Positions 15,002 through 23,357 of a stretch of DNA of 64,000 nucleotides are shown in pieces. The stretch's first letter is position 1; the number at the start of each line of letters is the position of its first letter. Both the position numbers and the translations under genes were made by a program. The stretch spans positions 319,838-383,837 of the forward strand of contig NZ_JAKFHA010000004.1 of NCBI RefSeq assembly GCF_021502675.1, in the 5' to 3' direction. Below the pieces are notes generated by a model. The model did no database searches and was not told the origin of the DNA. It saw nothing but the letters and a program-made list of their open reading frames with translations. This stretch comes from Yinghuangia soli (GTDB lineage: Bacteria > Actinomycetota > Actinomycetes > Streptomycetales > Streptomycetaceae).

Positions 15002-17626
15002 GTGGACGGCACGGAAGGCACAGAAGGTTCGGCGCGGGCCGGCGGCCCCGAGGAGGAGCTCGCGGAAGCAACCGAGGAACCGACTGCGGCGACCACCGGG
15101 CGCGACTCCGGCGGCACACCCGACGGCGCCTCCGACGGATCTGCCGCGGAGGCCCCCGAGGGCGCGCTGGGCGAGGCGGTCGAGGACGCCCCCGCGGCCA
15201 AGGCCCCCGACGACCCGGCCGCCGCGGCCCGCCGCGCGCGCCGCCGCCTGCACGCCGTCCGCGTCGTCGCCTTCGCCGTGGTCGCGGTCTGCGTCGCGAC
15301 CATCACCGGCCTCGGCGTCGCCCGCAGCACCGTGCTCGACCGCGCCTGGTACGACTCCGTCCTCGAACGCGAGGAGGCCTACGACCGGCTCTACGACGAG
15401 GTCCTCGTCGACCCGGAGATGGCCCACCTCACCCGCGACCTGCTGGCCCGCCTCCCCGTGCCGCCCAACCAGGTCACCGCCAACCTGCGCCTGGTCCTGC
15501 CGCCGTCCACGCTGCGCGGCATGACCGGCGACCAGATCGGCCGCGTCGTCGCCTACCTGCGCGGCGACGAGCCGGACCTGCGCTTCTACGCCGACCTCAA
15601 GCCGATCATCAACAACCTGGGCGGCGTCGCCGAGGTCTTCGTCGGAGACCTGACCGGCGACGTCCCCTCGGTCACCGAGGACAACGCGCCCGCGTTCGTC
15701 GCGTCCGTGCAGCGCGCCCTCGACGCGCTCGCCCTAGGCCAGAGCCCGGACAGCCTGCCCGCGCTCGACCTCGCCCCCGAAGCCGCGCCGCAAGTCGCCG
15801 ACCTGATCCTGGAGAAGCTGCCCGAGGACCGCCGGGCCCCGCTGCGCGAGCCCGTCATAGCGTCCCTGCGGGCCGGGGACCTGGGCGGTGTGCTCGTCGC
15901 GGTGGTCCCCGCGCTGTTCGGCGACAAGGTCCTCGACGCCAAGCTCGGGCTCGCCTCGCTGAGCAAGGGCGAGCAGTGGGACCTCGTCGTCGACGTGCGC
16001 GCCCAGGACACCGACGTGAACCTCGGACCGCTGCCCCAGCTGCGCGCGTTCACGGTCTTCGGCCTCGGCAAGATGCTGACGCTGGCCTGCGCGTTCGCCC
16101 TCGGCGGCCTGTACGTCCTGTGGCGCACCGCACCGCACCGCGGACTCGGCCGGCTGCGCGGCCCCGGCGCCGCGCTGGCGGCCGGCGGCGTGCTGGCCGC
16201 GGGGGTCTGCCTGATCGCCTGGGCCGCACTGCCGCACCTGATTCCGGAGGACCGCGGCGGCTGGGCCCCGTCCGTCCGCAGCCTGGTCGACGACCTCCAG
16301 GGAGCTGCCACGCGCGACATCGTCGGCGTGTGGATCACCGCATCCGCCGTCCCGGTCTTCGCGGGCAGCGTGATCGCCGCCGTCGCGACCGCCGCGGTAC
16401 GCCGCGGGGAGCGCGGCCGGGCCCCCGCACCGCGCTCCCGGGTCCGCACCGTGACCGGCTTCGCCGCGGTCGGCGCCGCCGGTGCGCTGGCGCTCACCAT
16501 CCTGGTGCCGGTGCCCACCGTCGGCGACTCCGACAAGCAGCGCCGCTGCAACGGCATGCCGCAGCTGTGCGACCGGCGCTACGACGAGGTCGCGTACCTT
16601 GCCACGCACAACTCCATGTCCTCCACCGCGGACCGCTTCATCAGCCCGCTCCAGGACCCCGACCTCATCACCCAACTCGACCTGGGCGCCCGCGCCTTGC
16701 TCGTCGACACGTACATGTGGGAGACGCCCGAGGAGATCGCGCCCCGGCTGGCCGGCTCGGACCTGTCGCCGGAGGAGCAGGTCATCATGGCCGGCGTCAT
16801 CGACCGCTACGCACCCGCCCGGCCCGGGCTGTGGCTGTGCCACTCGCTGTGCCGCGGCGGCGCGCTGCCGCTGGTCGGCACGCTGCGCTCGATCGGCGAC
16901 TGGCTCGACGCCAACCCGAACGAAGTCGTCACCCTCATCGTGCAGGACGCGGTCAGCGGCGAGCAGACCGTCGACGCCCTGCAAGAGGCCGGCATGGACC
17001 GCTTCCTGGCCACGCCGCCGGCCGATGCGGACGCCGCCTGGCCCACGCTGCGCCAGATGATCGCCGCCAACCAGCGCCTGGTGGTCTTCGCGGAACGCGG
17101 CGACGGACCCGACCCGCGCTACCGCAACTTCTACCGGTACGGGATGGAGACGCCGTACATGTACCGCAGTCCGGAGGAGATGGACTGCGTGCCGAACCGC
17201 GGCGGGACCGGCAAACGGCTGTTCCTGATGAACAACTTCGTCACCGCGCAGGGCGGCAGCCGCATCGACGCGGGCAAGGCCAACACCAGGGAATTCCTGC
17301 TCGACCGCGCCCGGCGCTGCGAGCAGGTCCGCGACGCGCAGGTCACCTACATCGCGGTCGACTTCGCCACCATCGGCGACGCACGCGGTGCGGTGGACGC
17401 GCTCAACAGCGAACGTACGCGCCGCGCCGCGCAGTTCGGCCCGGGCGCACCGGCTGCCCCGGCCACGCCCCATGCCCCTTCGGCTCCCGGTACTCCCGGC
17501 ACACCCGGTGCGCCGAGCGGCGGCACCGTGCCGGTGCCCGCGGCGACCATGACGCCGACCGCCCCCGCAGGGGCGTCCCGGGTTCAGTACGACAGGCCGA
17601 ACCCGGCGGGGAAGTCCGGGTCCTGA
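15002..17626 (+). CDS. Polytopic membrane protein with a C-terminal PI-PLC-X-like domain
   Basis: About 874 aa. Residues 1-75 are acidic and Ala/Pro-rich. One membrane helix follows (VVAFAVVAVCVATITGLGVA), then an extracytoplasmic region of about 230 residues, then four more hydrophobic helices, and finally a domain like eukaryotic PLCXD proteins: YLATHNSM with catalytic His536, GARALLVDTYMWET, and LCHSLCRGGALPL with His614. The tail is Ala/Pro/Gly-rich. It is probably a surface phosphodiesterase or lipase-like enzyme, although the metal-independent PLC chemistry is only inferred. The stop lies 43 bases inside the opposing GH3-like gene. Confidence 0.8.
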   Translation: MDGTEGTEGSARAGGPEEELAEATEEPTAATTGRDSGGTPDGASDGSAAEAPEGALGEAVEDAPAAKAPDDPAAAARRARRRLHAVRVVAFAVVAVCVATITGLGVARSTVLDRAWYDSVLEREEAYDRLYDEVLVDPEMAHLTRDLLARLPVPPNQVTANLRLVLPPSTLRGMTGDQIGRVVAYLRGDEPDLRFYADLKPIINNLGGVAEVFVGDLTGDVPSVTEDNAPAFVASVQRALDALALGQSPDSLPALDLAPEAAPQVADLILEKLPEDRRAPLREPVIASLRAGDLGGVLVAVVPALFGDKVLDAKLGLASLSKGEQWDLVVDVRAQDTDVNLGPLPQLRAFTVFGLGKMLTLACAFALGGLYVLWRTAPHRGLGRLRGPGAALAAGGVLAAGVCLIAWAALPHLIPEDRGGWAPSVRSLVDDLQGAATRDIVGVWITASAVPVFAGSVIAAVATAAVRRGERGRAPAPRSRVRTVTGFAAVGAAGALALTILVPVPTVGDSDKQRRCNGMPQLCDRRYDEVAYLATHNSMSSTADRFISPLQDPDLITQLDLGARALLVDTYMWETPEEIAPRLAGSDLSPEEQVIMAGVIDRYAPARPGLWLCHSLCRGGALPLVGTLRSIGDWLDANPNEVVTLIVQDAVSGEQTVDALQEAGMDRFLATPPADADAAWPTLRQMIAANQRLVVFAERGDGPDPRYRNFYRYGMETPYMYRSPEEMDCVPNRGGTGKRLFLMNNFVTAQGGSRIDAGKANTREFLLDRARRCEQVRDAQVTYIAVDFATIGDARGAVDALNSERTRRAAQFGPGAPAAPATPHAPSAPGTPGTPGAPSGGTVPVPAATMTPTAPAGASRVQYDRPNPAGKSGS

Positions 17627-18195
17627 GCGGGGCCGATCGGGAACGCCAGGCGCCCGAGCGGCGCGTGCCGGCCGAAGACCACATCGAGGACCATGCGGTC
17701 GGAGGCGCCCCGGTCGGCCAGCAGCGCCGCGCAGTTCCCGGTGAACTCGGGCGCGGGGCTGGTGCCTTCGATGCGCAGGACGACGATGGTCGGCACCGCG
17801 GCGGCGATGTCGAGCACGCGGTCGGTGTCGTCGTCGGTGATGCCGTCCGGTGCGGGGCAGTCGATCCGCAGCACCGCGACCTCGGCCTCGGCGGGATCCG
17901 CCACCGGCTGCGCGTACTCGGCCGCGGCGGCGGTGTCCTCGAGGCCCTCCAGGTACACCCGGACCCCGTCGCGCAGCGGCAGCGCGGGGCCGCCGGTCGC
18001 GCTGGTCCGGGTGCTGGTGCGGTTGGTCAGCAAAGTGAGTGCGCGCATCTGGGCGTCGTCACCGTCCGCGCGGGCGCCGGGGATCTGCCGCGGAACCGGT
18101 CCGGCGGCAGGCGCGCGGAGCGCGGCGCGGGCTTCGGACCGGGCTTCACCGCGGGCGGCGACCCGGGGGTCGACACGGGTGTCTGAAGGCGGCAT
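17584..18195 (-). CDS. Free-standing GH3 C-terminal-domain-like protein
   Basis: A 203-aa protein that resembles only the C-terminal domain of glycoside hydrolase family 3. Diagnostic parts are ALTLLTN and LPLRDGVRVYLEGLED near the start, VAVLRIDCPAP in the middle, and CAALLADRGASDRMVLDVVFGRHAPLGRLAFPI ending in a DFPAGFGLSY-like finish. The catalytic N-terminal barrel of GH3 is absent, so beta-glucosidase activity is not expected. It may be a truncated relic or a small domain family with a binding role. Start at ATG 18195, with GGGAG upstream. Its 3' end overlaps the PLC-like gene by 43 bases. Confidence 0.65.
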   Translation of the reverse strand: MPPSDTRVDPRVAARGEARSEARAALRAPAAGPVPRQIPGARADGDDAQMRALTLLTNRTSTRTSATGGPALPLRDGVRVYLEGLEDTAAAAEYAQPVADPAEAEVAVLRIDCPAPDGITDDDTDRVLDIAAAVPTIVVLRIEGTSPAPEFTGNCAALLADRGASDRMVLDVVFGRHAPLGRLAFPIGPAQDPDFPAGFGLSY

Positions 18196-18379
18196 CTTCC
18201 GGCGGCTCCCTTCGGGTGGGCCCCGGACGGGCCCATTCTGCGCCGCCCCATCGTGGCAGATAGCACGGACAGACGTGGAAGCCGCGTACCCGGGAGAGTG
18301 GCTCCGTCCGGTTGGTCGGGGCCGCCGGAAGCGCCGCGGAAGTGCCGCATGAGCGCCGGTGCGTGCGCCGGTCCGCGGG

Positions 18380-18982
18380 TCAGGTGCGCGGGTCGGGCAG
18401 CGCGGCCGCGGCGTGGAAGCCGAGCACCACCAGCACATCGCGCGTGGTGTGCTTGGCGGGGCCGTACCCGGCGATGTCGATGCTGGTGATCCGGTCGCCG
18501 CGGCCGCGGGCCAGCGTGAGGCCGGTGCCCTTCCTGGGGTCGGTGTAGAAGACGGCCGCGTCGCCGAGTCCGGGGATGTCCTCGATGCGTTCGGACGGCG
18601 ACGCGGTCAGCCGGGTCACCTGCTCGGGCCCGCCGAGCAGTGCGCGCGGCAGGTCGACGACCCGTATCGAGAGCACCAGCACGCCGTCCGCATCGGAGAA
18701 CTTGCAGGCGCGGTCGTGGTCGTCGGGCGCCGCGGCGAGCGGGGCGGAGCCCAGCGCGGCGGCGACCTGGGCCGGGGTCAGCAGCGTGCAGCCGGGTGTC
18801 GGGGGCGCAGCCGGGACGGCGGCAGGGAGGTCGGTGGCAGCGCCGGGCAGGGTCGGGGGAGAGGTCGACGGAACGGGCGGCGGCGGGGTCTCCGGGCAAC
18901 ACGGTGCGGACGACGGTGTGCATCCGGACACCAGCCACACACCGGCCGCGGCCAGCGCGCAACCGAAATCCCGCCACTTCAT
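18380..18982 (-). CDS. DUF3558-like lipoprotein
   Basis: A 200-aa predicted lipoprotein. The signal peptide ends in a lipobox LVSGC, making Cys21 the lipidated residue, and is followed by a Pro/Ser/Thr-rich linker of about 45 residues. The folded part starts with CTLLTPAQVAAALG and contains a second Cys in the DRACKFSD segment, as in the DUF3558 family of actinobacterial surface lipoproteins. Function unknown. ATG 18982 is chosen because the signal peptide begins there; the open frame continues upstream without hydrophobic sequence. Confidence 0.75.
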   Translation of the reverse strand: MKWRDFGCALAAAGVWLVSGCTPSSAPCCPETPPPPVPSTSPPTLPGAATDLPAAVPAAPPTPGCTLLTPAQVAAALGSAPLAAAPDDHDRACKFSDADGVLVLSIRVVDLPRALLGGPEQVTRLTASPSERIEDIPGLGDAAVFYTDPRKGTGLTLARGRGDRITSIDIAGYGPAKHTTRDVLVVLGFHAAAALPDPRT

Positions 18983-19221
18983 GCCGAGCCCCCCAACCCC
19001 GTCGCCCCCGGGCGTGCCTGCCGGGCCAGGACCGATCCCCACCGGTCCGCGGCCGACCGCGGATTGCTCCCCGTCCCGGACTCTAGTGACCTGCACGATG
19101 CCCCCGTAAGGGCCTCGGGCGTCTTGGCATATATAACCGGCCCTTGCGGTGTTGTTCTGTCAACAGTTCACAACCTCGCACCGACAACCGGAGCCGGTTC
19201 GGCGCGCCCGGGCGCAATCGC

Positions 19222-19227
19222 TATCGT
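19222..19227 (+). promoter_or_regulatory. -10 box of the nucleotidyltransferase gene
   Basis: TATCGT ends 7 bases before the ATG at 19235 with no ribosome binding site, suggesting a leaderless mRNA. Confidence 0.5.
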
Positions 19228-19234
19228 CAGGGTC

Positions 19235-19978
19235 ATGACTTCCGCACCACACAGCACGTCGCAGGGCGCCCGCGATGTCACGCAGGCCGTCATCCTGGCC
19301 GGTGGGCAGGGCTCCCGGCTGCGGCCGTACACCGACGACCGGCCCAAGCCCATGGTGGAGATCCCGGGGACCGGGATCCCGATCATCGGGCACCAGCTGC
19401 AGTGGCTGGCCGCCGAGGGGGTCACCGACGCCGTGGTGTCGTGCGGGCACCTCGCCGAGGTGCTCCAGGACTGGCTGAAGTCCGCGGAACTGCCCTTGAA
19501 CGTCTCGACCGTGGTGGAGACCGAGCCGCTGGGCCGCGGCGGCGGGCTGAAGTTCGCGGCGCGTGCGCTGCCGCGCCCGGACGAGCCGTGGTACGCGACC
19601 AATGGCGATATCTGGACGCGGTTCTCGTTGCGCGAAATGGCCGCCTTCCACGACGAGCGGCACGCTACCGCGACGCTGTCGCTGGCCCGGCCGCGCATCC
19701 CGTGGGGGGTCGTGGAGACCGACAAGTTCGGGCACGTGCTGGACTTCATCGAGGCGCCGCCGTCGCCGTACCTGATCAATGCGGGCGTGTACGTGTTCTC
19801 GCCGGAGTTCACCGCGCTGCTGCCGGACGTGGGCGACCACGAGCGGACCACGTTCCCGCGGCTGGCCCGGGAGCAGCGCCTGTCCGGCTTCCCGATCCCG
19901 CAGGGCGCGTACTGGCGGGCCATCGACACCGCGAAGGACCTGTCCGAGGCGGCGAAGGAACTGGCCGCGCTCAAGTAG
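19235..19978 (+). CDS. Sugar nucleotidyltransferase (NDP-sugar pyrophosphorylase)
   Basis: A 247-aa nucleotidyltransferase. The pyrophosphorylase signature LAGGQGSRLRPYTDDRPKPM (residues about 21-40) carries the catalytic Arg and Lys, followed by the NGDIW metal-binding Asp and a NAGVYVFSPE segment. The family activates a sugar 1-phosphate with an NTP to give an NDP-sugar; the exact pair (GDP-mannose, dTDP-glucose and so on) cannot be read from the sequence. It has no C-terminal hexapeptide domain. It faces a DegT-type sugar enzyme across a shared terminator, and both probably serve the same glycan or deoxysugar pathway. Confidence 0.88.
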   Translation: MTSAPHSTSQGARDVTQAVILAGGQGSRLRPYTDDRPKPMVEIPGTGIPIIGHQLQWLAAEGVTDAVVSCGHLAEVLQDWLKSAELPLNVSTVVETEPLGRGGGLKFAARALPRPDEPWYATNGDIWTRFSLREMAAFHDERHATATLSLARPRIPWGVVETDKFGHVLDFIEAPPSPYLINAGVYVFSPEFTALLPDVGDHERTTFPRLAREQRLSGFPIPQGAYWRAIDTAKDLSEAAKELAALK

Positions 19979-20023
19979 CGATCCGGGCGGGCGCGCACGC
20001 GGGTGCGGGCAGGCACGGCCCAG

Positions 20024-20060
20024 GGCACGGTACGCGGCATCGACCGCCGCGTACCGTGCC
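20024..20060. terminator. Bidirectional 15-bp hairpin terminator
   Basis: Perfect arms 20024-20038 and 20046-20060 with a 7-base loop, followed by a T-rich stretch. It separates the convergent nucleotidyltransferase and DegT-family genes. Confidence 0.85.
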
Positions 20061-20098
20061 TTTGCCGTTTCGGGTGCGCCCGGGGCTCGTGCCGGCGG

Positions 20099-21301
20099 TC
20101 AGCGCGAGGCGAGGAACGCCTCGACCTGCTCGTGGATGTAGGCGGTGTCCTCGTCGTCCATGCGGTGGTTCATCGGCACGATGAAGGCGTACTCCATGAC
20201 GCGGTCGGCGTTGGGGTAGCCGTCCGGGTCGGCGCGGTGCGCGATGTCCTTGAAGCCGGGCTGGCGCAGGATGTTGCCGGACCAGACGGTGCGCGTGGAG
20301 ATGCCGCGGTCCTCCAGGTACTGCTGCAGTTCGCCGCGGGAGAATCCGGCTTCGGGGTTGATGATGGCCGGGAAGTTGAGCCAGCCGGTGTCGAGGCCTT
20401 CGGTCTGGCGGGGCGGGATGAACGCCTCGGGGTGCTTGGCGAAGAAGGCGTGGTGGGCGGCGAAGTGCCGCTGCCGGGTGGCCAGGAAGCGCGGCAGCTT
20501 CTCCAGCTGGGCGAGGCCGAAGGCGGCGCCGAGTTCGCTGGGTTCGAAGTTCCAGCCGATCTCGTCGAAGATGAACAGGTTGTCGTAGAGCACGCCGTCG
20601 ATCTCCTCGAAGAAGTCGCGGTTGCCCTTCTTGGAGCCGAACAGCTGGAGTTCGGAGCGGCGGCCCCAGCGGCGCAGCATGAGGCCGCGGTCGCGCAGCG
20701 CTTCGTCGTCGACGAGGACCATGCCGCCGTTGCCGGCGCAGGTGATGATGTGGCTCATCGCGAAGCTGGTGACCGAGATGTCGGCGCGGGTGCCGGTGGG
20801 GGTCCCGCGCAGGGTGGCGCCGAGGGCGTCGCAGGAGTCTTCGACGACGGCGAGGCCGTGCCGGTCGGCGATCTCGCGGATGCGGTCCCAGTCGGGGGCG
20901 TTGCCGGCCAGGTTGGGGGTGAGGATGGCCTTGGTGCGGGGGCCGATGAGGCCTTCGAGGCGGTCCACGTCGATCTGGAACGAGTCGGGGTCGACGTCGG
21001 CGAGGACCGGGACGAGGCCGGCCTTGACCATGGGGGCGATGTCGGTGGAGAAGGTGAGGGTCGAGGTGATGATCTCGTCGCCGGGTTCGAGGCGGAGGAG
21101 TTCGATGGCGAGGTAGAGGGCGGACGACCCGGAGTTGCACATGAGGCCGTGGCTCTTGCCGAAGAGTGCGGCGACCTTCTGCTCCATGGCGGCGACGTTG
21201 CGGCCGATGGTCATGGCGCTGGGCGGGCCGTTGAGGATGGCCAGCATGGCGTCTATCTCGGCCTGGTCGTGGACGCTTCCGGCGTACGGGATCTTGCGCA
21301 T
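20099..21301 (-). CDS. DegT/DnrJ/EryC1/StrS-family PLP enzyme with Lys replaced by His (sugar 3-dehydratase-like)
   Basis: A 400-aa fold-type I PLP/PMP enzyme of the sugar aminotransferase family: CNSGSSALYLAIELL, IITSTLTFSTDI, the VEDSCDALGA cofactor Asp region and FEPSELGAAFGLAQLEKL. At the position of the Schiff-base lysine the sequence reads SFAMSHIITCAGNGG, giving His184. Known family members with His there (ColD, the E1 dehydrases, SpnQ) are PMP-dependent NDP-hexose 3-dehydratases rather than aminotransferases. I therefore infer a C3-deoxygenation role on an NDP-4-keto sugar. AGGGGG precedes the ATG. No ferredoxin or E3-type reductase is adjacent. Confidence 0.85.
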   Translation of the reverse strand: MRKIPYAGSVHDQAEIDAMLAILNGPPSAMTIGRNVAAMEQKVAALFGKSHGLMCNSGSSALYLAIELLRLEPGDEIITSTLTFSTDIAPMVKAGLVPVLADVDPDSFQIDVDRLEGLIGPRTKAILTPNLAGNAPDWDRIREIADRHGLAVVEDSCDALGATLRGTPTGTRADISVTSFAMSHIITCAGNGGMVLVDDEALRDRGLMLRRWGRRSELQLFGSKKGNRDFFEEIDGVLYDNLFIFDEIGWNFEPSELGAAFGLAQLEKLPRFLATRQRHFAAHHAFFAKHPEAFIPPRQTEGLDTGWLNFPAIINPEAGFSRGELQQYLEDRGISTRTVWSGNILRQPGFKDIAHRADPDGYPNADRVMEYAFIVPMNHRMDDEDTAYIHEQVEAFLASR

Positions 21302-21388
21302 GGGTGCCGCCCCCTGGGTGGTGTCGGTGCGAGTGTGATGCTGTCCGGGTGCCGGGTGTGGAGCTGACGTCCCGTCACTGAATCCTTT

Positions 21389-21409
21389 TCATAGCTATCA
21401 TGGCTATGA
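21389..21409. promoter_or_regulatory. Inverted repeat in the aldo/keto reductase-GntR promoter
   Basis: TCATAGC and GCTATGA form perfect 7-bp arms around a 7-base spacer. A -10-like TATCAT lies in the spacer (21396-21401). It is the likely operator of the GntR regulator encoded by the second gene of the operon. Confidence 0.6.
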
Positions 21410-21477
21410 TGGCGGGGCAAGGAAATGCGGAGGCGCGGCAGCGCCGCCGGAACAGGCTCGAGGAATCGGGGAGCACA

Positions 21478-22422
21478 GTGCGGTACACGACAGTGGGCAC
21501 GTCGGGGCTGAAGGTCTCCGAGGTCGGTCTGGGCTGCAACAACTTCGGCATGCGCATAGAGGAGCCGGCCGCGCACAAGGTGGTGGGCGCCGCCCTCGAT
21601 GCGGGCGTCACCTTCTTCGACACCGCCGACATGTACGGCGGCGGCCGGTCCGAGGAGATGCTCGGGCGTGCGCTGGGTGCCCGCCGCGACGACGTGGTGG
21701 TGGCGACCAAGTTCGGTGCGCCGAGCAAGGACGTGTACGGCGGCGGTGCGTCGCGGCGCCATGTCATGCGGGCCTGCGAGGCCAGCCTGCGGCGGTTGGG
21801 CACCGACCACATCGACCTGTACTACCTGCACTTCCCGGACCCGCAGACACCGGTCGACGAGACGCTCGCGGCGCTGGACGACCTGGTCCGGCAGGGCAAG
21901 GTCCGCTACATCGCGAACTCGAACCTGGCCGGCTGGGAGCTCGTGGACGCCGACCACATCGCGCGCAACGCGAACAGCGCCCGGTTCGTGGCCACCCAGC
22001 TGGAGTGGAGCCTGCTGTCCCGTGAGGTGGAGCGCGACACGGTGCCGGCCGCCCGGCACCTGGGCCTCGGGGTCATCCCGTACTTCCCGCTGAAGTCGGG
22101 GCTGCTGAGCGGCAAGTACCGGCGCGGGGCGGACTTCCCCGAGGGTTCCCGGCTGGCCGCGGGCCCGTGGTTCGCGAGTGTGGCCACCGACGAGAACTTC
22201 GCGATCGTCGAGCGGCTGACGGACTACGCCGAGGCGCACGGCCGGACGCTGCTGCAGCTGGCGCTGTCGTGGCTGGCCGCACAGCCCGAGGTGCCGTCGG
22301 TGCTGGTCGGTGCGACCACGCCGGAGCAGGTGCTGGCCAATGCGGAGGCGTTCGTGCCGCTGACCGCGGACGAGGTCGCCGAGATCGCCGCGCTGGCGGT
22401 GCCGGTGGAGGGCGGCCGGTGA
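21478..22422 (+). CDS. Aldo/keto reductase
   Basis: A 314-aa aldo/keto reductase with an intact tetrad: Asp and Tyr in DTADMYGG, Lys in VATKFG, His in DLYYLHFPD. The VPSVLVGATTPEQVLAN segment near the C-terminus is the usual cofactor-phosphate region. It reduces an unidentified carbonyl with NADPH. The frame is open from 21400, but GTG 21478 is chosen because GGGGAG stands 5 bases upstream and the conserved RYTTVGTSGLKVSEVGLG start follows. It is translationally coupled to the GntR gene (stop and start overlap), so its substrate or product may be the GntR effector. Confidence 0.9.
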   Translation: MRYTTVGTSGLKVSEVGLGCNNFGMRIEEPAAHKVVGAALDAGVTFFDTADMYGGGRSEEMLGRALGARRDDVVVATKFGAPSKDVYGGGASRRHVMRACEASLRRLGTDHIDLYYLHFPDPQTPVDETLAALDDLVRQGKVRYIANSNLAGWELVDADHIARNANSARFVATQLEWSLLSREVERDTVPAARHLGLGVIPYFPLKSGLLSGKYRRGADFPEGSRLAAGPWFASVATDENFAIVERLTDYAEAHGRTLLQLALSWLAAQPEVPSVLVGATTPEQVLANAEAFVPLTADEVAEIAALAVPVEGGR

Positions 22423-23198
22423 GCGACCGTGTGCCGGGGGCCGGTCCGGCGTCCGGCGCCGCCGACCCGGTGCGGCCGCAGAGCGTCGCGGACGCGGTCG
22501 CGGGGCGGCTGCGCGCGCGGATCCTGGACGGGGTGATCCCGGACGGCGGGACGCTGCCCAAGCAGGACGACCTGATGGCCGAGTTCGGGGTCGGGCGCAC
22601 GACGGTGCGGCAGGCGTTCCGGGTGCTGGAGACCGAGGGCCTGATCACGGTGCTGCGCGGCAACACCGGGGGTGCGGTCGTGCATGTGCCGCGGCCGGCG
22701 GATGCGGCGCACATGTTCGGCATGGTGATGCATGCCCGGCATGTGCCGCTGGCGGATCTGGCGGGGGCGCTGCGGCAGTTGGAGCCGGTGTGTGCGGCGT
22801 TGTGCGCGGCGCGCCCCGACCGGGATGCGGAGGTGCTGCCGCGGTTGCGGGAGGTGCATGCCCGGATGGCGGCGGCGCTGGACGACGGGCAGGCGTTCCT
22901 GCGCGAGAACCGGGCGTTCCACGAGGCGTTGGTGGAGTGCTGCGGGAACGCGACGATGCAGATTCTGCTGGGTGCGGTCGAGGTGCTGTGGGCCCGGCAG
23001 GAGCAGTCGTGGGCGGGTGCGGCGCTGGCCGATACCGGTCGCGGGGTGCGGGAGGCGGGTGTGCGGGTGCACGGCCGGCTGATCGATCTGATCGCGGCGG
23101 GGGACGAGGCCGAGGTGTACCGCGTGGCGGTGAGCCATATCGCGGAGGCGCAGGAGTATCCGCTGCGCGACCACAGCGAGCGCCCGGTGCGGGTCTGA
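22419..23198 (+). CDS. GntR family regulator (FCD/FadR subfamily)
   Basis: A 259-aa regulator. The winged helix spans about residues 20-85 (SVADAVAGRLRARILDG, PKQDDLMAEFGVGRTTVRQAFRVLETEGLI), followed by an all-helical FCD effector domain with the expected metal-binding character (ENRAFHEALVECCGN and late VSHIAEA). FCD proteins are usually repressors released by a carboxylic acid ligand. The GTG start overlaps the aldo/keto reductase stop by 4 bases. The inverted repeat at 21389-21409 is its likely site; it may also act on the divergent catabolic cluster 3-8 kb downstream. Confidence 0.9.
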   Translation: MSDRVPGAGPASGAADPVRPQSVADAVAGRLRARILDGVIPDGGTLPKQDDLMAEFGVGRTTVRQAFRVLETEGLITVLRGNTGGAVVHVPRPADAAHMFGMVMHARHVPLADLAGALRQLEPVCAALCAARPDRDAEVLPRLREVHARMAAALDDGQAFLRENRAFHEALVECCGNATMQILLGAVEVLWARQEQSWAGAALADTGRGVREAGVRVHGRLIDLIAAGDEAEVYRVAVSHIAEAQEYPLRDHSERPVRV

Positions 23199-23357
23199 GG
23201 GTCGGGACCGTCCGGGGTGGGGCCTGGTGCTTGCCGGCCCGCCCCGGACAGCCGTCTTCCGTCCGAGGCCGGTCCGGCACGCCACAGGGGGTGGCCATTG
23301 CCTGCCGCGCCCCTCACCCGCGGCCCCAAGGTGTCGGCTGCGGGCTGCCGTTCCTCC

